A stretch of DNA of 64,000 bases from an uncultured Tenacibaculum sp. (GCF_947499065.1 NZ_CANMMT010000001.1:62001-126000); one strand, 5' to 3'; shown: positions 1-10,260, counted from the first letter of the stretch. Numbers and translations: made by a program. Notes: a model not told the origin generated them from the sequence alone.

Positions 1-644
1 ACACCACTTATGAAAATGTTGATGGAGGTTACGATATTTGGAGTGGTGGTAATTATACTAAAAAAATAAAACTAGATTCTATTACTAGCTTAAAACTTAG
101 AGCTGGAGCTAACATAAGTGCATATAAAAACTTTAATATTTTAAATAATGTAAAAGAAGGAGCAAGAACAACAGCACTAAGACCAAATCTTGGAATTACC
201 TTAAATTGGAATAAACTTGTTTCTATAGAAACTAGATACGACATCTCTTTTTCAAAAACAAAATACGATATCAACACTAATCAAAATCAAAACTTTACTA
301 GACACTCATTAAGAATATTAACAAGAACAAACTTCCCTAAAAAACTTGAGTGGAGAAATGACGTTAGATACACTTATAACCCGAATGTAATTGGCTTTAA
401 CAAAGCTGCTTGGTTTTGGAATGCAACTTTGGCATACTCAATTTTAAATGACAAAGGTTCTATTAGCTTAAAAGCTTATGATTTATTAAATCAAAACACA
501 AATGCACAACGAAGAGCCATATCTAATTATGTAGAAGACTCACAAAGTACCGTTTTACAACAATATTTTATGTTAGGTTTTAGTTGGAAATTTAATAGCC
601 TAGGTAAAAAAGGAAAAGTTAGAGAATATGATTTTCATTTCTAA
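1..644 (+). CDS. TonB-dependent receptor / outer-membrane beta-barrel family protein, C-terminal part (5' truncated by window edge)
   Basis: Open frame 3 from the window start to the stop at 642-644; alternating beta-strand pattern ending ...FMLGFSWKFNSLGKKGKVREYDFHF. Confidence 0.75.
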   Translation, partial: TTYENVDGGYDIWSGGNYTKKIKLDSITSLKLRAGANISAYKNFNILNNVKEGARTTALRPNLGITLNWNKLVSIETRYDISFSKTKYDINTNQNQNFTRHSLRILTRTNFPKKLEWRNDVRYTYNPNVIGFNKAAWFWNATLAYSILNDKGSISLKAYDLLNQNTNAQRRAISNYVEDSQSTVLQQYFMLGFSWKFNSLGKKGKVREYDFHF

Positions 645-664
645 AAAATAACTATAATTACAAG

Positions 665-694
665 AGCCATTATTATTGAAATAATGGCTTTTTA
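665..694 (+). terminator. Rho-independent terminator
   Basis: agccattatt-attga-aataatggct followed by ttttt. Confidence 0.7.
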
Positions 695-787
695 ATGTTT
701 TATATAGCATTTTCGAAAGCAAAATAACCAAAAAACGACAAACTGTATACAATTTCGTAAATTTGCACATAGAAAGAAAGGAAACAA

Positions 788-3178
788 ATGAAAATAAGGC
801 AACCAAAAGATTTAAAGAACGTAGAACTACCAATGCAACTTCAAGTTAGCTTTGAAAAAATCTACCAAATGATTAGTGGTTTTGCTAGTGAAGAACAGAA
901 AGACCATCCTTATCATGCTTCGGCAAACATTATGGTAAAGGAAATTCAAAAGTATCCAGAACTTATTACTGGATTTTCTGACTTGTCTTTATTAAAAAAG
1001 TATGAAGATATTATAGATCTTTTATTAGAAAATTTATTTCCTATTATTTTAACTAATAATGAGATAAAAGCCGCTACAATGCCTTTTACTTTCACTTCTT
1101 TTAAATTCACTGAGAGATTTGAAAACATTATTCAAAATGCAGGAGAGGATTACGATTTAAGAATTAGAGATTTTGAAGAAGGCACCATGTATATTATGGC
1201 TTGCACCCTAATTTTAGGATTAGTGTACAACACCCACATTGATTTAAAAAGACCTTTTTTCTTTGATATACCTGATAAAACAGCTGGAATTACAAAACAT
1301 TATCGTGTTGCTTTTAACGGCGATTTCATGGAAATAACTCCAACTGAAAAAGCACCAAAACTTACAGAAGAAGATATCAAAATATTATTAGACAATTTTG
1401 ATAATCCAGATGTATGGAGAGAAAAATTCCCTCCGAATTCATATATATTCAAAGGTTTTGGCATCATGAATTTATTTGATGTAACGGCTGACGAAACGAT
1501 CTCTTCTATCAGAAACACCTTGTTAGAAAAACATGATGATAGTATTAATGAAAAACTTCAAAAAGACTTACGTGAATTTTTCAACATTAAAGATTTAACC
1601 ACTGGCTTTTCACTTTTTGACACATCTCATTCTAAATTAGAATCAACACATATAAAAAAATCTGAAAGTCTTATTTTAAATGATGAATGCGCTATTAATT
1701 GCAATCATTTTTTCTGTGATTATATTTTGGAAAAAGTTTTTCATCAGACTGAGACTATTGCCATTTCTGATATTGAAAAATATGGTAAACAATCTAATCA
1801 GAATTTCTTCTACAAACGTTTAAAAGAAAAAAACATTGGTAGTCTTTTATTAATTCCAATAAAAGCTTCTAATAGCGATGATCTTGCTTTAATAGAAATA
1901 GCTTCTCCTAGACCTTATGAATTAAATTCTTTAAACCAACAAAAGTTAAAAGATTTAATTCCAGTTTTCGAAGCTGCTATTGAGCGTTCTGCTGATGAAT
2001 ATCAAAATGTTTTAGAAGCAACCATTCAGGAACATTACACTTCTATTCATCCTTCAGTAAAATGGCGTTTTTATGAAGCAGCAGAAAATTATCAAACAGA
2101 TATTTTCAACAAGGAAGAAGATATAAAACTTGATCAAATTGTTTTTGACAACGTTTATCCTCTATATGGACAATCTGATATTAAAGGATCATCTATAGCT
2201 AGAAACAATGCAATAAAAGAAGATTTAACAACACAGCTTGATTTAGGGATTTTAGTATTAAAAGAAGCTTGCAAATCTGAACAACTACCTATTTACAACG
2301 AATTAATGTTCCGCATTAAAGAATACTCGCATGAGGTAGAAATTGGATTAAAAGCTGGAGATGAAATTGGTATTTTAGATTTTTTAAAACGAGAAATATA
2401 TCCTGTTTTTAATCATATCAAAGAAATAAACAGTGAGTTACATTCCTTAGTGAACACTTATATGGATCGTTTAGACCCTAATTTACAGGTAGTGTATGAA
2501 AAACGTAAAGCTTACGAACATAGTGTGACTTTGTTAAACAATAAACTAGCTAAGTTTATAGACTCTAAACAAGAAGAAGCACAAAAAATGTTTCCTCACT
2601 ATTTTGAACGCTATAAAACAGATGGGGTTGAATACAATATGTATATAGGACAGTCTTTAACAAAGACAAAAAAGTACGACGATTTATATTTATATAACTT
2701 AAGATTATGGCAATTACAAGTTATGTGCGAAATGGAAAACGTTGCAAATACGGCACGCAAATCTATGGAACACGACTTACAAGTAGCTTCGTTAATCCTA
2801 GTACATAGCAATCCGTTAGCTATTAAATTTAGAATGGATGAAAAACAATTTGACGTTGACGGCGCTTACAATATTCGTTATGAGATTATAAAAAAGCGTA
2901 TTGATAAAGCACATATAAAAAACACAAATGAACGTTTAACTGTTCCTGGTAAAATAGCCATTGTATACTCTCAAGATAAAGATGCTGATGAGTACTTAAA
3001 ATACATTAAGTATTTACAGTCTAAAAATCAATTAGGAGAAATTGAAAAATTAGATTTGGAAGATTTACAAGGTGTATCTGGCTTAAAAGCTTTACGTGCT
3101 GAAGTTATTTATCAAAAAGAATTTGACAGTCAAAAAACAATCACAATAGATCAATTAATGGATGAGTTTAAAGCATAA
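788..3178 (+). CDS. Large soluble GAF-domain-like protein
   Basis: 796-aa ORF; central region SLLLIPIKASNSDDLALIEIASPRPYELN resembles a GAF core; conserved-looking C-terminus DVDGAYNIRYEIIKKRIDKA. Confidence 0.6.
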   Translation: MKIRQPKDLKNVELPMQLQVSFEKIYQMISGFASEEQKDHPYHASANIMVKEIQKYPELITGFSDLSLLKKYEDIIDLLLENLFPIILTNNEIKAATMPFTFTSFKFTERFENIIQNAGEDYDLRIRDFEEGTMYIMACTLILGLVYNTHIDLKRPFFFDIPDKTAGITKHYRVAFNGDFMEITPTEKAPKLTEEDIKILLDNFDNPDVWREKFPPNSYIFKGFGIMNLFDVTADETISSIRNTLLEKHDDSINEKLQKDLREFFNIKDLTTGFSLFDTSHSKLESTHIKKSESLILNDECAINCNHFFCDYILEKVFHQTETIAISDIEKYGKQSNQNFFYKRLKEKNIGSLLLIPIKASNSDDLALIEIASPRPYELNSLNQQKLKDLIPVFEAAIERSADEYQNVLEATIQEHYTSIHPSVKWRFYEAAENYQTDIFNKEEDIKLDQIVFDNVYPLYGQSDIKGSSIARNNAIKEDLTTQLDLGILVLKEACKSEQLPIYNELMFRIKEYSHEVEIGLKAGDEIGILDFLKREIYPVFNHIKEINSELHSLVNTYMDRLDPNLQVVYEKRKAYEHSVTLLNNKLAKFIDSKQEEAQKMFPHYFERYKTDGVEYNMYIGQSLTKTKKYDDLYLYNLRLWQLQVMCEMENVANTARKSMEHDLQVASLILVHSNPLAIKFRMDEKQFDVDGAYNIRYEIIKKRIDKAHIKNTNERLTVPGKIAIVYSQDKDADEYLKYIKYLQSKNQLGEIEKLDLEDLQGVSGLKALRAEVIYQKEFDSQKTITIDQLMDEFKA

Positions 3179-3194
3179 ACTCATCCATTTTATT
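3158..3194. terminator. Bidirectional terminator between convergent genes
   Basis: aatggatgagttta-aagca-taaactcatccatt with flanking T/A runs. Confidence 0.6.
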
Positions 3195-4406
3195 TTATGA
3201 AGCAGCAGCTGCTACTTCTTGTATTTGAAATGCTATTGCAAATGCCATTACACTTACAATAATACCAATCATAAATACGGTATACGTAGTTCTTAACAAT
3301 TTATACTTTCTGTTTAAAACCAATCCTAAAAAGTATAAGTCTTTGGTAAGTGAACCATATAAATAATCGCGATCTTTCATCATTTCATCCATGGCCCATT
3401 CAAATTCAGGTAATTTCATTTGATGAAAATTTCCAAAGAATAATAAATTCACCTTTTTATTCGCTACGTCTTCTTTTGTAAACTTACCTTCAGTTACATT
3501 AGGCCTTGTTGCCATGACCGATAAAATAATAGACGCCACTGTAAATGCAATAAATACTAATGAAGGTATTATTAAATAATGATTTGATGGATTATCTAAC
3601 TTAGGAATCAACGTAGATAATGCCATAGAAATAATAATAGCATTAACCGATAATAAAATATTAGCTTTCGTATCGGCAATATCACTTAAAGTTATATGAT
3701 TTCTTAAAGCAACACGGAACATTGTTTCAATACCTCTTTCTGGTAACTCAACTTTATTCTTTTTAAAATCTAGCTCGTCTTTTTTCTGTTTAAGCTTAGT
3801 ATTCTCTTGCTTTATTTTTTTCTGAGTTTTTAATAATTGAGCTAGGTTTTTACTTTCAGTTTTACTCCAATTTTTTGCAGCAAAATCTGTGTAAAAACGA
3901 TGCTTGGTCATAAACTTAATATTTTCTTCATTCCATTCTACATCAGAAACAACATGATCCTTAGTTAACTCCCACTCTTTCCTCAATAAAGAAGTGTAAT
4001 CACTAAAATTCTTACTTCCTAAATGAGCACAGTCCGCATCGCGAATTATTTTTTCTCCTTCGGTTTTAGGCTTAGTTCCCATTTTGGTTGCCATTATTAA
4101 ACCTGAAACCTCAGCAATAATAGCTTCAGAAATATTTTTCTCTTTAAGAAAACTTTCAGCTATTTTCACACTTTCTTCCTCATGATTATCCATAGATACA
4201 GTATATCCAGTATCATGAAACCATGCTGCTAAAATTAAATTATTAGCAGAAGCTTCTTCAACTTTTAATCCTTCAATCAATTCTTTAGTTTTTTCAACTA
4301 CGCGTTGTGTATGAAAAAGGTTATGATATACAAATGAAGGTTTCAACTTTTCATTCAAAAAGTTTACTACAAAATTCTCTGCTTCAATTAATAAATTTTC
4401 CATCAA
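3195..4406 (-). CDS. HD-domain phosphohydrolase fused to a C-terminal Pycsar-effector-type (DUF5706-like) membrane domain
   Basis: N-terminal H...AAWFHDTGY...IIRDADCAHLG (HD motif); C-terminal FRVALRNHITLSDIADTKANILLSVNAIIISM plus further TM helices. Confidence 0.75.
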   Translation of the reverse strand: MMENLLIEAENFVVNFLNEKLKPSFVYHNLFHTQRVVEKTKELIEGLKVEEASANNLILAAWFHDTGYTVSMDNHEEESVKIAESFLKEKNISEAIIAEVSGLIMATKMGTKPKTEGEKIIRDADCAHLGSKNFSDYTSLLRKEWELTKDHVVSDVEWNEENIKFMTKHRFYTDFAAKNWSKTESKNLAQLLKTQKKIKQENTKLKQKKDELDFKKNKVELPERGIETMFRVALRNHITLSDIADTKANILLSVNAIIISMALSTLIPKLDNPSNHYLIIPSLVFIAFTVASIILSVMATRPNVTEGKFTKEDVANKKVNLLFFGNFHQMKLPEFEWAMDEMMKDRDYLYGSLTKDLYFLGLVLNRKYKLLRTTYTVFMIGIIVSVMAFAIAFQIQEVAAAAS

Positions 4407-4500
4407 AAAGGTTTTTGCTAAATTAAAAATAATATTTAACTCTAGTTAAACGTAAGTTTATTGAGTTTAGTACGACTACCTTATTGTTTAATACCTTAAG

Positions 4501-4542
4501 ATATAGTACAAAATCGAGATTATAATTGATTGTGTACTATAT
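4501..4542. repeat. Inverted repeat in the hd-pyc/msrB intergenic region
   Basis: atatagtacaaaatc (4501-4515) / gattgtgtactatat (4528-4542), 14/15 complementary, 12-nt loop, followed by a T run. Confidence 0.7.
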
Positions 4543-4592
4543 TTTTTGTCCAAAATTTTCATATTTTTAATTAAAACAGAAAGGACTATAAT

Positions 4593-5054
4593 ATGCTAAC
4601 TTGGAACAACATTATTCATTTTGCTGTAAACGGAAATCCAACTCCAAATAAAAGAGTTGAAAAAACTGAAGCAGAATGGCAACAATTATTAACCCCAGAA
4701 CAATTTAGAATTACACGTTTAAAAGGAACTGAACGTCCTTTTTCTGGTGAATTGTGTTCTGTTTATGATGAAGGACAATACAACTGTATTTGCTGCAACA
4801 CGCCTTTATTTGATTCAACAATTAAATTTAACTCAAGCTCGGGATGGCCTAGTTTTACACAGCCTATTAAAGAAAACGCTATACAATATCATCGAGATAC
4901 TACACTTGGAATGGTACGAGTAGAAGTTTTATGTAATACTTGTGATGCTCATTTGGGGCATGTTTTCCCAGATGGTCCTGAACCAAGTGGATTACGTTAT
5001 TGTATTAACTCAGAATCTATGCAACTAGAAACGGAGGGCAACAATGGAGAATAA
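4593..5054 (+). CDS. msrB: Peptide-methionine (R)-S-oxide reductase MsrB
   Basis: [27 protein letters not shown]...GLRYCINS motifs. Confidence 0.95.
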   Translation: MLTWNNIIHFAVNGNPTPNKRVEKTEAEWQQLLTPEQFRITRLKGTERPFSGELCSVYDEGQYNCICCNTPLFDSTIKFNSSSGWPSFTQPIKENAIQYHRDTTLGMVRVEVLCNTCDAHLGHVFPDGPEPSGLRYCINSESMQLETEGNNGE

Positions 5055-5583
5055 AAACATAGAAATTGCCACGTTAGGTGGTGGTTGCTTTTGGTGTACT
5101 GAAGCAGTATTTCAAGAAGTAAAAGGAGTTGTAAAAGTTGTATCTGGTTATTCAGGAGGAAATGTACCTGGGCATCCAACCTACAGAGAAATTTGCTCTG
5201 GTTTAACAGGACATGCAGAGGTTATACAAATAACTTTTGATGCTGATATTATTTCATATCAAGAAATATTAATCATTTTTATGACAACGCATGATCCTAC
5301 AACACTAAATAGACAAGGTGCAGACAGAGGAACTCAATATCGGTCGGTGATATATTATCATAATAATGAGCAAAAAAAAATCGCTGAAGTAGTTTCAAAA
5401 GAGGTTGCTCCTTTTTATGAAAACCCGATTGTTACAGAGATAAGCCCTTTAGCTACTTTTTACGAAGCAGAAAAGGAACATCAAGATTATTACGCTAGGA
5501 ATCAATCACAAGGGTATTGCAGTTTTGTTATTACACCAAAATTGGCAAAACTCAGAAAATTACATGCAGATAAACTGAAATAG
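5044..5583 (+). CDS. msrA: Peptide-methionine (S)-S-oxide reductase MsrA
   Basis: [31 protein letters not shown] motifs. Confidence 0.95.
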   Translation: MENKNIEIATLGGGCFWCTEAVFQEVKGVVKVVSGYSGGNVPGHPTYREICSGLTGHAEVIQITFDADIISYQEILIIFMTTHDPTTLNRQGADRGTQYRSVIYYHNNEQKKIAEVVSKEVAPFYENPIVTEISPLATFYEAEKEHQDYYARNQSQGYCSFVITPKLAKLRKLHADKLK

Positions 5584-5584
5584 T

Positions 5585-5824
5585 ATGATTAAATTATACG
5601 GAGCACAACGTTGTCATAAGACACAATACTATCAAAATTATTTAAAAACGCGTAACATAAGTTACGCGTTTTTCGATGTTGAAAAGAACGAGTTATATGC
5701 TGAAGAATTACGCAATTTATACGAAAACAGAAGGCTAAACTTCCCTACAATTACCATTGGTAAGAAAAGACTTAGAAATCCGACAGATAAAGAGTTAAAC
5801 AAATGGTTACAAAAACTAAAATAG
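5585..5824 (+). CDS. Small glutaredoxin/thioredoxin-fold protein with a single Cys (RCHKT)
   Basis: KLYGAQRCHKTQYY; NFPTITIGKKRL cis-Pro-like motif; coupled between two msrA-like genes. Confidence 0.6.
   Translation: MIKLYGAQRCHKTQYYQNYLKTRNISYAFFDVEKNELYAEELRNLYENRRLNFPTITIGKKRLRNPTDKELNKWLQKLK
5644..5673 (+). terminator. Perfect 13-bp intragenic hairpin with U-tract, attenuator/terminator-like
   Basis: aaaaacgcgtaac-ataa-gttacgcgttttt inside the 5585-5824 CDS. Confidence 0.5.
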
Positions 5825-6324
5825 CATTTGGAGGAGGTTGTCATTGGTGCACAGAAGCCGTGTTTCAATCTTTAGTAGGCGTAAATAAAGTAGAACAAGG
5901 TTTTATTGCTTCTACCAATGAAGACAGTACATTTTCAGAAGCAGTTATTGTACACTTTAATCCAGAAGAAATTTCCTTAGAAACATTAATTGAAATTCAT
6001 CTTCATACACATAAGAGCACATCACAACATTCAATGAGAAAAAAATACAGATCGGCAATTTATGTATTTTCAAAAGAACAAAAGTTAGATGCTACTCAAA
6101 TCATAAAAAGTCTACAAAAAAGCTTTCATCAAAAAATAATTACACAGGTATTAGATTTTGTAGAATTTAAAGCTTCAGATGAAAGGTTAATAAACTACTA
6201 CTATTCAAATGCTAAAAAACCTTTTTGTGAAAAATTTATCAACCCAAAATTAAAAACACTTTTAGCTAATTTTTCCAAACATGTAAATAGAAATAAGCTA
6301 AATCATGTAAGTCCATCATTATGA
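5803..6324 (+). CDS. Divergent MsrA paralogue
   Basis: [25 protein letters not shown] retained; canonical [11 protein letters not shown] replaced by [10 protein letters not shown]. Confidence 0.7.
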   Translation: MVTKTKIAFGGGCHWCTEAVFQSLVGVNKVEQGFIASTNEDSTFSEAVIVHFNPEEISLETLIEIHLHTHKSTSQHSMRKKYRSAIYVFSKEQKLDATQIIKSLQKSFHQKIITQVLDFVEFKASDERLINYYYSNAKKPFCEKFINPKLKTLLANFSKHVNRNKLNHVSPSL

Positions 6325-7544
6325 GAATAACAAAACTTAATATTACCAATAAAAAAGGTTACAAGCTACAAGCTTATTTAGAACTACCAGTAAATCAAAA
6401 ACCTAATTACTATGCTATTTTTGCACACTGTTTTACTTGTAGTAGTACTTTAGGAGCTGTTAAAAACATTAGTCGTTCTCTAACAAAACACGGTTTTGGA
6501 GTCATACGTTTTGATTTTACAGGTTTAGGACGAAGCGAAGGAAACTTTTCTGAAAGTTACTTTTCAGCAAACGTTGATGATCTTATTGCTGTAAACAACT
6601 ATATAACCGAGCATTTTGAAGCTCCATGTTTATTAATAGGACATTCATTAGGTGGTGCAGCCGCTATTGTTTCTGCTTCTAAATTAGAGAATATAAAAGC
6701 GGTAGCTACTATTGGAGCTCCTGCAGATGTAGCACATGTAAAACATTTATTTTCTCACGGAATTGAAAATATAGAAAATGAAGATTCAGTTGAAGTAAAT
6801 ATTGGGGGAAGACCTTTTAAAATTAATCAAGAGTTTGTTTCTGATTTCGATAAAATAAACTTAGCAGAGGTTACCAAATCACTTCGCAAACCTATATTAA
6901 TTTTACACTCTCCTGTAGATACAATTGTAGGGGTTAATAATGCTCAGGAACTTTATTTAAACGCTCATCACCCTAAAAGCTTTATTAGCTTAGATAATGC
7001 TGATCATTTATTATCTGACCCAAAAGACAGTATCTATGCAGGTAATGTTATAGGTACATGGGTAGCTCGTTATTTTCCTCAAAAAGAAAATACAATGCTA
7101 GAAACTAAAGGAGAACAACTAGTTGGTCATCTAAATTTGGTGGAAGATAATTTTACAACAACAATTCAATCTAAGAATCATACTTTAATTGCAGACGAGC
7201 CTGCTTCTGTAGGAGGTGATGATTTTGGCCCTTCTCCTTACGAATATTTAAACGCTGGACTAATTGCCTGTACAGCTATGACTTTGAAATTATATGCAGA
7301 ACGTAAAAAATGGGATTTACAAGAAGTCTTTGTTTATGTTACTCATTCTAGAAAACATAGTGATGATTTAGGAATTGAAATAGAAAAACCTAAATACCTA
7401 GATCATATTAGTAAAAAATTAAAATTTGTTGGCAATTTAGATGAACAACAAAAAGAACGATTAAAAGAAATTGCTTCTAAATGTCCAGTACATAAAACTT
7501 TAGCTAGCCAAGTAATTTTTAACACAACAATCATAGAAAATTAA
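6321..7544 (+). CDS. Alpha/beta hydrolase - OsmC family fusion protein
   Basis: N-terminal GHSLGG nucleophile elbow; C-terminal [38 protein letters not shown] OsmC-like. Confidence 0.85.
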   Translation: MRITKLNITNKKGYKLQAYLELPVNQKPNYYAIFAHCFTCSSTLGAVKNISRSLTKHGFGVIRFDFTGLGRSEGNFSESYFSANVDDLIAVNNYITEHFEAPCLLIGHSLGGAAAIVSASKLENIKAVATIGAPADVAHVKHLFSHGIENIENEDSVEVNIGGRPFKINQEFVSDFDKINLAEVTKSLRKPILILHSPVDTIVGVNNAQELYLNAHHPKSFISLDNADHLLSDPKDSIYAGNVIGTWVARYFPQKENTMLETKGEQLVGHLNLVEDNFTTTIQSKNHTLIADEPASVGGDDFGPSPYEYLNAGLIACTAMTLKLYAERKKWDLQEVFVYVTHSRKHSDDLGIEIEKPKYLDHISKKLKFVGNLDEQQKERLKEIASKCPVHKTLASQVIFNTTIIEN

Positions 7545-7550
7545 CAAATT

Positions 7551-7820
7551 ATGAACCTAATAAACAATTTAAAAAGCTATTTTAAAACAAGAACAGAAGG
7601 AAATAACACCTTAAATGCTCCTGAAGGAGTATGCCCTAACTGCTGGGGAAAACAGGAGTGGGAAGGAGAATTTTACAAGAAGATTAAAGTAAATAATATT
7701 ACACCAGAGCATAATACATATGATAATTTCATTCATGAAGTAGCCTCTAAACTTGATAAAATTACCTTAAAAGAAGATATCTTAATATGCGAAACTTGTA
7801 ATGTAAGTTATAAAAATTAA
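7551..7820 (+). CDS. Small zinc-ribbon-like hypothetical protein
   Basis: CPNCWG...ICETCN (two CxxC pairs). Confidence 0.6.
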   Translation: MNLINNLKSYFKTRTEGNNTLNAPEGVCPNCWGKQEWEGEFYKKIKVNNITPEHNTYDNFIHEVASKLDKITLKEDILICETCNVSYKN

Positions 7821-7825
7821 CACCA

Positions 7826-8683
7826 ATGGACTATTCTGATTTTAGAGAATCTCAACAATTTTTCAATACTAAAGATGGGAAAATAGCCTATATCGATCAA
7901 GGAACTGGACCTACCTTGCTTCTACTCCATGGAATTCCAACATCTGGTTGGTTATATAGAAAAATGATTCCATTATTAGTAAAAAAAGGATACAGAGTTA
8001 TAGCTCCTGATATGCTAGGCTTTGGAACAAGTGATTCACCCAAAAGCTATGAGGCTTACATTGAAAAAAAGCAAGCAAAGCGAATTTTAGCGTTAATGGA
8101 TTTTCTAAAAATTAAAGAATGGACACATATTTTTCATGATGCAAGTGGTTTATGGACATGGGAATTATGCAAACTGAGCCCTGAAAGAATAAAAAGACTT
8201 GTAATTTTAAACACAATAATATATACCGAAGGCTTCAAGCCTCCTATGCGATTTGGAAAAAATCTTTTTACTAAAATAGTAATGTCGTTATACACCTTTA
8301 AAATAACGAACAATCTTCTCATCAAAAACCTTTTTAAAATGGGACTTGTAGAGAACACACTATCCAAAACAGATTTAGAAGGATATCAAAAACCATTGTT
8401 AGAAGGTAAAAATAAAGCTATGTATTATTTTTTTTCTAGAACATGTCATAACCTTCCTAACTATAAAGAAGTATTAAACAAACTACAAATACCTACCATG
8501 GTTATTTGGGGAAAGGAAGATGAGTTTTTAAAATGGACTCCACAAGAAATGTTAGTTTCAAAAGATTTAAAAATTAATCGTAAGAATATTCATCAAATAG
8601 ACGCTAAACATTTTATACAAGAAGAAAAACCAGAAGAAATTAGTAATTTTATCCATTCATTTATTCAAGATAATGAAGCTTAA
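7826..8683 (+). CDS. Alpha/beta fold hydrolase (haloalkane dehalogenase-like)
   Basis: LLLLHGIPTSGWLYRKMIPLL; IPTMVIWGKEDEF. Confidence 0.8.
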   Translation: MDYSDFRESQQFFNTKDGKIAYIDQGTGPTLLLLHGIPTSGWLYRKMIPLLVKKGYRVIAPDMLGFGTSDSPKSYEAYIEKKQAKRILALMDFLKIKEWTHIFHDASGLWTWELCKLSPERIKRLVILNTIIYTEGFKPPMRFGKNLFTKIVMSLYTFKITNNLLIKNLFKMGLVENTLSKTDLEGYQKPLLEGKNKAMYYFFSRTCHNLPNYKEVLNKLQIPTMVIWGKEDEFLKWTPQEMLVSKDLKINRKNIHQIDAKHFIQEEKPEEISNFIHSFIQDNEA

Positions 8684-10238
8684 AAACCACGATACTTTTA
8701 ATACTGAATTGCCTGCTGATAAGATATTAGAAAATTCACGCAGACAAGTTCTAGATGCTTGTTTTTCTTATGTAGCACCTAAAAAAACGACAAAACCACA
8801 ATTATTACATGTTTCCGAAGAAATGCTAGAAGCAATTGGTCTAACTTCAGAAGATGCTTCCTCTAACAAATTTCTAAATATATTTACTGGAAATGAAGTT
8901 ATAGAAAACACACATCCATATGCAATGTGTTATGGCGGACATCAATTTGGTAATTGGGCTGGACAGTTGGGAGATGGACGTGCTATTAATTTAACTGAAG
9001 TTGTACACAATAATAAGCGTTGGGCAATTCAATTAAAAGGAGCTGGAGAAACTCCATATTCAAGAACTGCCGATGGATTAGCTGTATTACGCTCGTCAAT
9101 TAGAGAATATTTATGTAGCGAAGCAATGTTTCATTTAGGAGTTCCAACTACTAGAGCTTTATCTCTAAGTTTATCTGGCGATCAAGTTTTACGTGATGTA
9201 TTATACAATGGAAATCCTGCTTATGAAAAAGGAGCTATTGTTTCACGTTTAGCGCCAAGTTTTATTCGTTTTGGAAATTTTGAAATTCTAGCTGCACGCA
9301 AACAGCATTTAATACTTCAAGAGTTAGTTGATTACACTATAAAACATTTTTACCCAGAGATTACATCAACAGGAAAACAAAAATATCTTGACTTTTTAAC
9401 GCAAATTCGCAATCGTACAATAGACATGATTGTACATTGGCAACGTGTTGGTTTTGTTCACGGTGTAATGAACACAGACAACATGTCAATACTAGGGTTA
9501 ACTATAGATTATGGACCTTATGGCTGGTTAGAAGGTTATGATTTAGGATGGACTCCTAATACTACAGACAGGCAACATAAAAGATATCGTTACGGAAATC
9601 AATCACATATTGGACTGTGGAATTTATTCAAACTAGCCAATGCCTTATATCCTATTATTGAAGAAGTAGATCCTTTGCAAAAAATATTAGATGAGTATTC
9701 TGATATTTATAATGAAAAACATCTTCAAATGATGAAGTCTAAAATTGGAGTATTTTCTGAACATAAAGACGATAAAGAATTAATTGGTCGTTTAGAGGAA
9801 ACATTACAACTAACAGAAACTGATATGACTATTTTCTTTAGAAAACTAGCCAATGTTTCTATTGAAGATAATGTTGATGTTGCTTTCAAAAAAGTTGAAA
9901 ACGCTTTTTATACACCCAATGAAATTACTCAAGAAATAAAAAATTATTGGGAAAACTGGTTTAATAGATATTTTAAAAGATTACAACAAGAAAACAGTTC
10001 TGACACTGAAAGAAAACAAAAAATGAATTCAGTAAATCCAAAATATGTTTTTAGAAACTATATGGCTCAATTAGCAATAGATGACGCTGATAAAGGCGAT
10101 TATAAATTAATTGATGAATTCTACACATTATTTAAAAACCCTTATTCAGAACAACCAGAATTCGAAAAATGGTTTGCAAAACGACCTGAATGGGCACGTC
10201 ATAAAGTTGGTTGTTCTATGCTAAGCTGTAGTTCGTAA
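8673..10238 (+). CDS. selO: Protein adenylyltransferase SelO (YdiU family)
   Basis: YGGHQFGNWAGQLGDGRA; GVMNTDNMSILGLTIDYGPYGWLEGYD; C-terminus ...SCSS. Confidence 0.95.
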   Translation: MKLKNHDTFNTELPADKILENSRRQVLDACFSYVAPKKTTKPQLLHVSEEMLEAIGLTSEDASSNKFLNIFTGNEVIENTHPYAMCYGGHQFGNWAGQLGDGRAINLTEVVHNNKRWAIQLKGAGETPYSRTADGLAVLRSSIREYLCSEAMFHLGVPTTRALSLSLSGDQVLRDVLYNGNPAYEKGAIVSRLAPSFIRFGNFEILAARKQHLILQELVDYTIKHFYPEITSTGKQKYLDFLTQIRNRTIDMIVHWQRVGFVHGVMNTDNMSILGLTIDYGPYGWLEGYDLGWTPNTTDRQHKRYRYGNQSHIGLWNLFKLANALYPIIEEVDPLQKILDEYSDIYNEKHLQMMKSKIGVFSEHKDDKELIGRLEETLQLTETDMTIFFRKLANVSIEDNVDVAFKKVENAFYTPNEITQEIKNYWENWFNRYFKRLQQENSSDTERKQKMNSVNPKYVFRNYMAQLAIDDADKGDYKLIDEFYTLFKNPYSEQPEFEKWFAKRPEWARHKVGCSMLSCSS

Positions 10239-10260
10239 AACACTAAATTAATATTATTAC

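Noticed and set aside
744-751. TGTATACA upstream of the GAF gene as a fifth AraC-type site
   Set aside because: Single copy, only about 12/16 to the motif, no 21-bp partner, and 6 bp rather than 20 bp before the -7-like TAAATTTG.
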